Below, piece by piece: positions 57,973 to 64,000 of a DNA stretch of 64,000 nt. The notes beneath the pieces are model-generated. The model was given only the letters and a program-made list of their open reading frames with translations. It ran no database searches and was not told the DNA's origin. Both the position numbers and the translations under genes were made by a program. Source of the DNA: Pseudisothecium myosuroides (lineage: Eukaryota > Streptophyta > Bryopsida > Hypnales > Lembophyllaceae); NCBI GenBank assembly GCA_951799445.1, contig OX637292.1, positions 4,591,296 through 4,655,295 of the forward strand. The letters are read 5' to 3'. The stretch's first letter is position 1; each line of letters begins with the position of its first letter.

Positions 57973-60900
57973 TAGTATACTATTTTACTTGTTCCATGGT
58001 GATTTGGAAGATTTGAGATCAATTTTGAGTGCTAAAATTAGCCTAATATATCAACATAGGGTTATCATATCTTTGGTAAATAATATAGTTGAATCATGTA
58101 AATCTTCTTTTTCTTATTAAGATTAAAAGTTAAATAACTAGAGAATATTTTTCCTTTAGCTATTTATTGTAGAAAATGTTTTGACTTGCTTAATACTTAT
58201 ATAAATTTTATGAATCTAAGAAATTTAGGTAGAGCTTGATCTTGCAGTTTTAAAATCTAAAGCAAACTCATTGCTGCCACATTGCTCAAACTACAGACAT
58301 GTTGATACTATTATTGGTTCAAGATGAAGGATATTTTAAAGGAAATTATCTGGAGGCATGCAATCCTAAAAACAATATGTTTTGCACATTCTTCATCTAT
58401 CATTAAGAATGTGAGCAAAATTTTATCTAAAATTTTAGTGGATTATGATTTTTCTCTCTATAAAATTATCTAAGAAGGGGCGGTGGTCTGGCTTGTTTTA
58501 TGGGATGGTAGTTAATGGCTAGTCTAATTTGGCTTCATGTCCATATATCATGCCTAAGCACTCAAACCTATATCTCTCCGTATTTCAAAGTTACAAGAAA
58601 ATTAGGGACTATTGAATAGTGAGGAATTAGACAAGTGAATTAGATTACATACAAAAAAATATCGTAGAATATAGGGGGCACCTTTATAAAGTATGGCTGC
58701 CAAAATGACAATCTTGAGTAATCCTTCTTTGCTGTAAAAGACAACTTTATGGGGAGGTTACTCCCCGGGTTATTCTTCTAATTTTTAGAACCTCTTCCTT
58801 GCTACAAGACATGTTTATTTTTAAAAGGGTATGTATTTCTTTTTTTGAAATTTTGTCATTCCTAATACTACAATTTTGTAGTGTGAGAGCTCCCAATTCG
58901 TCACTTGGGACTTATAGTTTTTCTTTTCCTAATTTCACAATTTAAGTTGTAATTATCTACAAAAAGCCCTAAAAAGAGTATAAAACCGAGATGGGCACGT
59001 TACATACCAATATGCCCTTTGGTCCTAATAGCCTTTTATCCCTAAAACCGCCCTAAAACCCACTTGTGAATAGGTTAGAACCACGGAAGTAGTGGGAGCT
59101 AGCAGGTTTGAGGGTTTTTACCTAAAATAGCCTAAAACCACTGTGCATGTGACCATGCTTGGCTAAATTGGTCTGAGGGAAGTCTAGAAAGATTCTTAGA
59201 TAGATTCCCCGAGAGAGGTTTCAGTTTCCCCATTCTATTAATGAATAGTAGAAACCCCAATTGTTAGCTTGTAGGTGTCATTTTTTCAAGATTGGCCAGC
59301 AGAGGAATCTATGACCATTGGATTGTGATCTTAGATCGGAACCACACCGGGAAGTCAAAAGCAGAATCCTTGTGCCAAGATTCCCCCGTATGCAAAAGAT
59401 TCCTTGACTACCGGAAAACCAACAGAGGTGTATTTTTACCTTCCGTATCAAGACATGCAAGACCAAGATGTGAACTTGCACATCTCTTGGGAAACTCCAT
59501 GAGAGGTTCCTCAAGAAGTTTCGGAATTTTTTGGGTTGAAGAGATACCCTTCCGGACGGCCAACCGCTTGAAATCATGATGAGAAATTCACAATAATTAT
59601 CCAAGTGGCGGTAAAATCTCACTAAAAATTAATTTAGCTTCTTTTATGCTAATAACTCGCCTCGACAAGTTTCATGGTGTTTCGATAGCGGGAGGTGCCC
59701 AAATCACCGACATCCCTTCAAATTATCCACTTGGCGGGATTTACGTGGAATTGACCGGCATCCCAGAAGCACACGAAGTCAAAACGAAGTCAACGAAGGG
59801 TCTTTTCTTACTCCCTAAGACCTTCTAGACCACCCTGACTAGTCACCTTAGTCAGAAAAGGTAACCTCCAAGAAATAGATTTTTACCCTTTTTACTAACT
59901 CTAATTGGCGTTAGTTTACGGTGGGATTTTGGTGTTGAAATAGGGGGTAGGCGGACCCCTAGACTAAAGATGGCCTTTTGAAGCCAATGGTATAATTGGT
60001 TTTTGATTTGGAGTTGATCTCCAGTAGTTAGAATTTTGGACCATCGTAAACCCTAAACTAAGTGAAAATCCTAAAAGATAAGGATGAAAAATCGGAAAGA
60101 TAGGATTACCTAGGTTAAAAGAAGGGAAGGGAGGGCCTTAGAAGACTATAAAAGGGCCCTCATTTCTCTCACAAGCCACCTCCCATTTTTTTTTGGGGTC
60201 CGTTGGGTCCATGTAATGTTGGATATTTTGGCATTTTAGCCAAAAATCCTAGCGGTGTTTTTAGGGCCTTTGTTGCCCCGTTGTTGTTGTTATTTCAAGC
60301 TTGCAAAAGATCCTCTTTTTTTGTCCATTTAAGATAGAAATACGTGTATAAGTCTCGAGTTCATTGTTGGTACTCGTTGCATTGAGTTATTTGTTGTACT
60401 AATCTTAGAGAAATCCCCCTCCGTACCTTGGTGATGCCGCTTAGAGGGGCCTCTAGTGTCTTATTGTGAGTTACGTGGTGCGAATGTGGTACCTCATGGT
60501 CTTTGTCCATTTTTGTTTCTCTAGTTTTTGTCACCAAACGGCGGAGCTTTGCATCTTTAGCAGTACAGTTTTTTAGTTTTGTCACCAAACAGCGACGCTT
60601 TGGACAGCCTGCAGTAGCCAGTTGTCTCTACCCCATCAAACGGCGGAGTTTTGAACCCTCTTGGGTTTAAAAATCCAAAGTTTAGTTTTCAAAAGGAGTT
60701 TGGAAATTACCGAAGTTTAGTATCTAAAATTAGGAATTTAGCATAGGTTTGAGTAAATAGGTGCATGTTGTCCTAGGGAGTTCAGGGGACGTCATTGTTC
60801 TAATATTAGAATACTTCTCACCATAGTAAGCAACCCCCTCCCCCCTTTCTTCTGTTCTTTCAAAAGAATTATTATCTTGTCCTTTCGAGACACCTTCCAA

Positions 60901-63258
60901 CCGCGGTGATCAAGCCCGGGGAAGGGCCAGGCCCAGCCAGCCTCGGCAACTAAGCCCGGGACCAGCCAAGCCCAAGTGGCCAGCAGTAGGGAGCCAACAG
61001 CCGGGAGCTAAGCTCGTTTTTTTTAATTTTTTAATTATTCCTAATCTAGACAAGTTAAAAAGGGACAAAGGGCCCAAAGCTTAAGTAGACTAGGGTTAGG
61101 AAAAAAACTTAGGGAATCAAATCAAAAGGGTAGGAGTAGTATTGACCCAAGCAAACTTAGGGAGATTAGGTAGAATAGAGTAGAACTAAATCAAACCAAG
61201 GCAAGTAGATTTGTCAAAGGAAGGATAATTAAGGGAGGAGTTTGAAAGAACCTAGAAATCAATCCTTACTTACACCACCTGCATGCACACCATTCCAACC
61301 ATCTCTCCAACACTCACACCAAAATCCATACATCCAAGAACAACAACACAAAATATGAAGAAGACACAAAAGAAGGAGTTTAGTAGGAGAGAAGATGAAT
61401 AGGAAGTAGATTAAAGAAATCTCAAGAATTGCTGTGAGCCACCAATTGCTCCTCACGTAAGAAAGAAAAAGAGAATGCGTCATTTGAATTATTAGAAGTA
61501 GTTGGTAGACATTAAGAGCCACCTAGGAATAGTGTAGAAGGAAAAGGTAGAAGAAAAAGGAAAGAAGATAGCCGGACAATTAAGGGTTTTAAATATAAGT
61601 AATAACTTTCCAAGAACAAAAGCAAATCACCAAGATGGCAACCGAGAGAAACTTGAGCGACTTGATTCGCGATCTCCAAGACAAGGTGGGTCACTAAACT
61701 CCCTCCTTGCATTCTAAACTTTCGAAACTAACAATTCTTAGTGAGGTCGAGAGCTAAGGAAAAGTCAGGCCATGAGGACTAAGAGTCAGGTCAAAGTTGA
61801 CCAAAGAATCCTAGATTAGGGGTCTAGAGGTTTCCAAAAACCTAAAATACGTCGAAATCCGAGCTAAAATGAAGAAGTAATAAGTTGATGAAGTTATAGA
61901 GTCATGTTGGATGAAACTTAGCAAATCTCATCCAAGAAAAACAAGAAATAGAATTTAAGAGGAAAGAATAAATTAGGAACCCAGATTTGAAATTAAGAAT
62001 TAGTTTTGAAATTAAGATTAGCCGTAATCTGCGGATAAACTTTTAAACACTGATTAGCGGTAAAATTCATCCATGGATAATTTTTGCTAGGAAAGACCAA
62101 ACCTAGGGTGACTAATCACATTAGAAAGGTAAGATCAAGGCCTACAAGGAACAAGTATTAATATGTCTAAAAATAGTAAATCAATAACCATAATTCAGCC
62201 CTTAAGGAAGATTAGAAGGTGGATTAGGAGCTTTGAGGATTAACATTAGGCCAATTATAGATTTGAAAACTCATAGAACAAGCTTAGGATAACCCAAAAC
62301 TAGAACCAACTCAAAGAAAGACCTAAACACCAAGTAATTAGGAAGGGATGAAGTCCGGAACAAATAATGGATGAAACCTAGAGGATTTCATCCATTTGAG
62401 TCAAATCTTGGTAATTAGGCTAACCTTAGGGAACCAGATTCATAGCCCAAATCTCAAGTTAAATTGGAATTAGGAGTCCATAGAAAAGAATGGATGAAGT
62501 TTAGAAGCACCGTTAGGGCTAAAACTTCATCCGTCCATAACTTTCTCTAGGAGAGCCCAAATTAAACAAACTTTACACTTTTAGAAATGGCATAAGGCAC
62601 TCTTCCCTTTAGGATAGATAAGTTTAGATTGAGATTACCTCCTCTCCTAAACCACAAGCCCTCTTAAGCCTTGATTCCGCCAAGCGGTCATAGTAATGTC
62701 AATTAGGGTTTTGTTTTACCCGAGTTAGCAAACATTAGGAATGTAGAAAAGATCCATTGCTTGGAAGGCACAATGGATTGGCGCTAGACACCCATAGATC
62801 AAGTCACACGGTTATTTACTGAGAGCCTAGTTGTGCTCGTTTATTTACCAAGAGTGGATAAATAAGCGCTCACACTTCGCAGGGACCGCAGTGGAACTCT
62901 CTTTCCCTTGTTGTGAACCTTGATTGCCCCCCTTTGATGGACGGACGGACGTTGCTGGCTAACCAACTCTCGTCGGTCCCACAAAGCATAAAGAACATAT
63001 GCAATACACTATCATCTACGAACAACAAGTGACAAATACAATGCAGAGCAAATACTAGGTGCGAGGTGAAATAGTCTGTGACAGACAATTCAAGTATAAT
63101 CCATACCAAGTTACATTCATGGAGAATCCCATGATGGTGATCAGCACCACCGCTATGAGCCACACGACAGCGCTAGACCACCAATATGTCGCAGTCACAA
63201 CGCTAGCTAGGAAGGTGCCTTGGGTAAAGGAACAGAAACCAATTCAACTCAATTCTTA
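57973..63258. other. Non-coding part of block C, unit 2
   Basis: Same content as 7946-13316. TATA-like motif at about 60144; 51-bp tandem repeat at 60534-60655; GC-rich tract at 60900-61015. Stem-loops at 62369-62393 and 62492-62532 are kept, while the first one is degraded near 62033. No gene supported. Confidence 0.5.
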
Positions 63259-63269
63259 GTGTAGTCAAT

Positions 63270-63731
63270 TCATAACAGAATTTTTGCAAGTCTCAAGAAA
63301 TCAGAACCTATAAGGTTGATATCGGGGAAATGCTTGTCAAGTGGTGATACATAGGCAGGCATGGGCAAACCATGAATTACAACGTTCAGGCTTGAACTGA
63401 AGCCGTCCTTGACACCTAAAGCACAAGTAGTTGCCAAGGAAATGTATGTATATGGTGAGCCAGTATCCACAATACAGAAAACATTCATCAAATTCTCCCC
63501 CATACCAAAAATAAGGTTCACTACAGGGCGAATGTTGTAACCATACAAAAATCCTTTAATCGGCCAAGAGATGTTATCCTTTGTAGCAGGACTCAAGAAT
63601 TCCACCTTGAATTCTTGTGCAATCTGATGCTGGCATGCTGCAGTATTCAGGGTTGTCATAACAGATGGGTCGGGGTGATCGGACGGGCGAAGCGGACTGG
63701 ACACAGTCCGGATAGTCCGGACGCCTTTCAT
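63270..63731 (-). CDS. Retropepsin-like aspartic protease fragment (unit 2 copy)
   Basis: The frame carries VNLIFGMGENLMNVFCIVDTGSP: a beta strand leading into the DTGS catalytic motif, then YTYISLAT, HGLPMP, HFPDIN and IGSDFLRLAKILL, where a retropepsin fold has its second half and C-terminal strand. The size is right for a single retropepsin domain of about 110 residues. Residues upstream of about 45 run into the GC-rich minisatellite and are probably not coding; no clear ATG precedes the domain, so it is likely an exon or fragment. It may be retrotransposon-derived, but no reverse transcriptase or integrase lies alongside. The unit 1 copy has lost the catalytic Thr. Confidence 0.5.
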   Translation of the reverse strand: MKGVRTIRTVSSPLRPSDHPDPSVMTTLNTAACQHQIAQEFKVEFLSPATKDNISWPIKGFLYGYNIRPVVNLIFGMGENLMNVFCIVDTGSPYTYISLATTCALGVKDGFSSSLNVVIHGLPMPAYVSPLDKHFPDINLIGSDFLRLAKILL

Positions 63732-63945
63732 TTTTGAAATTTTCCAATTGGCAAGTCGCTTCCACGCTGGCGGTCCACGCTGGAATCAGGGCGTGGACGT
63801 GAAAGTTAGGGCCAGGACGTCAGTGCAGGGCGTGGACGGATGGACGCGGACGTCATTGTCAAGGCGGGGACTGTACTGGATGCGGACCCATTCGATTAGG
63901 TGTAGACGTCTTGGAAAGGGTGGGGACGCTGCAGTTTAATTCGAA
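63655..63945. repeat. GC-rich degenerate minisatellite, unit 2
   Basis: Counterpart of 13695-13990, with units such as AGGGCGTGGACG and GGGTGGGGACG. The units differ in number and sequence from unit 1, while the flanking AT-rich DNA is nearly identical. Confidence 0.55.
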
Positions 63946-64000
63946 TGAAGTAGAAGTTCTACTTTTCCAGGTTCATGTTCAAGGCTTTATTTTGGAAAAT

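Larger units (their letters stand above)
56785..64000. repeat. Segmental duplication block C, unit 2 copy
   Basis: Collinear with 6762-14020 and running off the right edge. It includes the counterparts of the TATA-like motif, the 51-bp tandem repeat, the GC-rich tract, the stem-loops, the protease-like frame and the minisatellite. Confidence 0.92.

Overview
The window is eukaryotic nuclear DNA, most likely from a land plant, possibly an early-diverging lineage; the sequence alone does not name the species. Evidence for a plant: TKL/Raf-like kinases, an F-box relic, an XS-domain (SGS3/FDM family) exon relic, Stowaway-type ends, and many small inverted-repeat transposons. Gene density is very low, the DNA is AT-rich, and no rRNA, tRNA or CRISPR was seen.

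The window is organised as a tandem segmental duplication. Unit 1 runs from the left edge to about 40.6 kb and unit 2 from about 40.61 kb past the right edge. Matching blocks are 1-3289 with 40612-44928, 3776-4270 with 53945-56745, and 6762-14020 with 56785-64000. Unit 2 is about 9.4 kb longer over the shared part because of later insertions, so unit 1 supplies empty sites that define several of them.

Each unit begins with an intronless tandem-kinase gene on the minus strand (pseudokinase followed by a kinase-like domain, with a likely N-myristoylation start). Copy 1 is intact; copy 2 is frameshifted by a 37-base deletion. The rest of the shared part is mostly non-coding. It carries a short retropepsin-like reading frame, GC-rich minisatellites and serial stem-loops.

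Unit 1 at 14-40.6 kb, seen once in the window, is a transposon field. Its centrepiece is a head-to-head inverted duplication (about 21.86-23.94 and 25.16-32.29 kb). Each arm carries a gene for a small secreted precursor: a signal peptide and five 25-residue repeats of the type PTPCWDLPNPGPDC. The right copy has an intact coding region, but a 5.06-kb hAT-like element with an 8-bp target duplication sits upstream of its start codon. The left copy keeps the upstream region but has a Trp-to-stop change in repeat 3. I recognise no known family, and this is the best candidate here for an undescribed system. A degraded F-box/kelch-like gene lies at 34.5-36.0 kb.

Unit-2-specific sequence includes two TA-flanked elements, a TTAA-flanked long-TIR element with a captured XS-domain exon, a broken piggyBac transposase gene, and a nest of three elements (Stowaway-like, then a 5'-truncated LINE, then a TA-flanked MITE). 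A roughly 930-bp TTAA-flanked MITE family (ends CCCCTAAAGGACC) has four well-preserved copies and several decayed ones. The piggyBac relic is a plausible, unproven relative of the enzyme that moved it.
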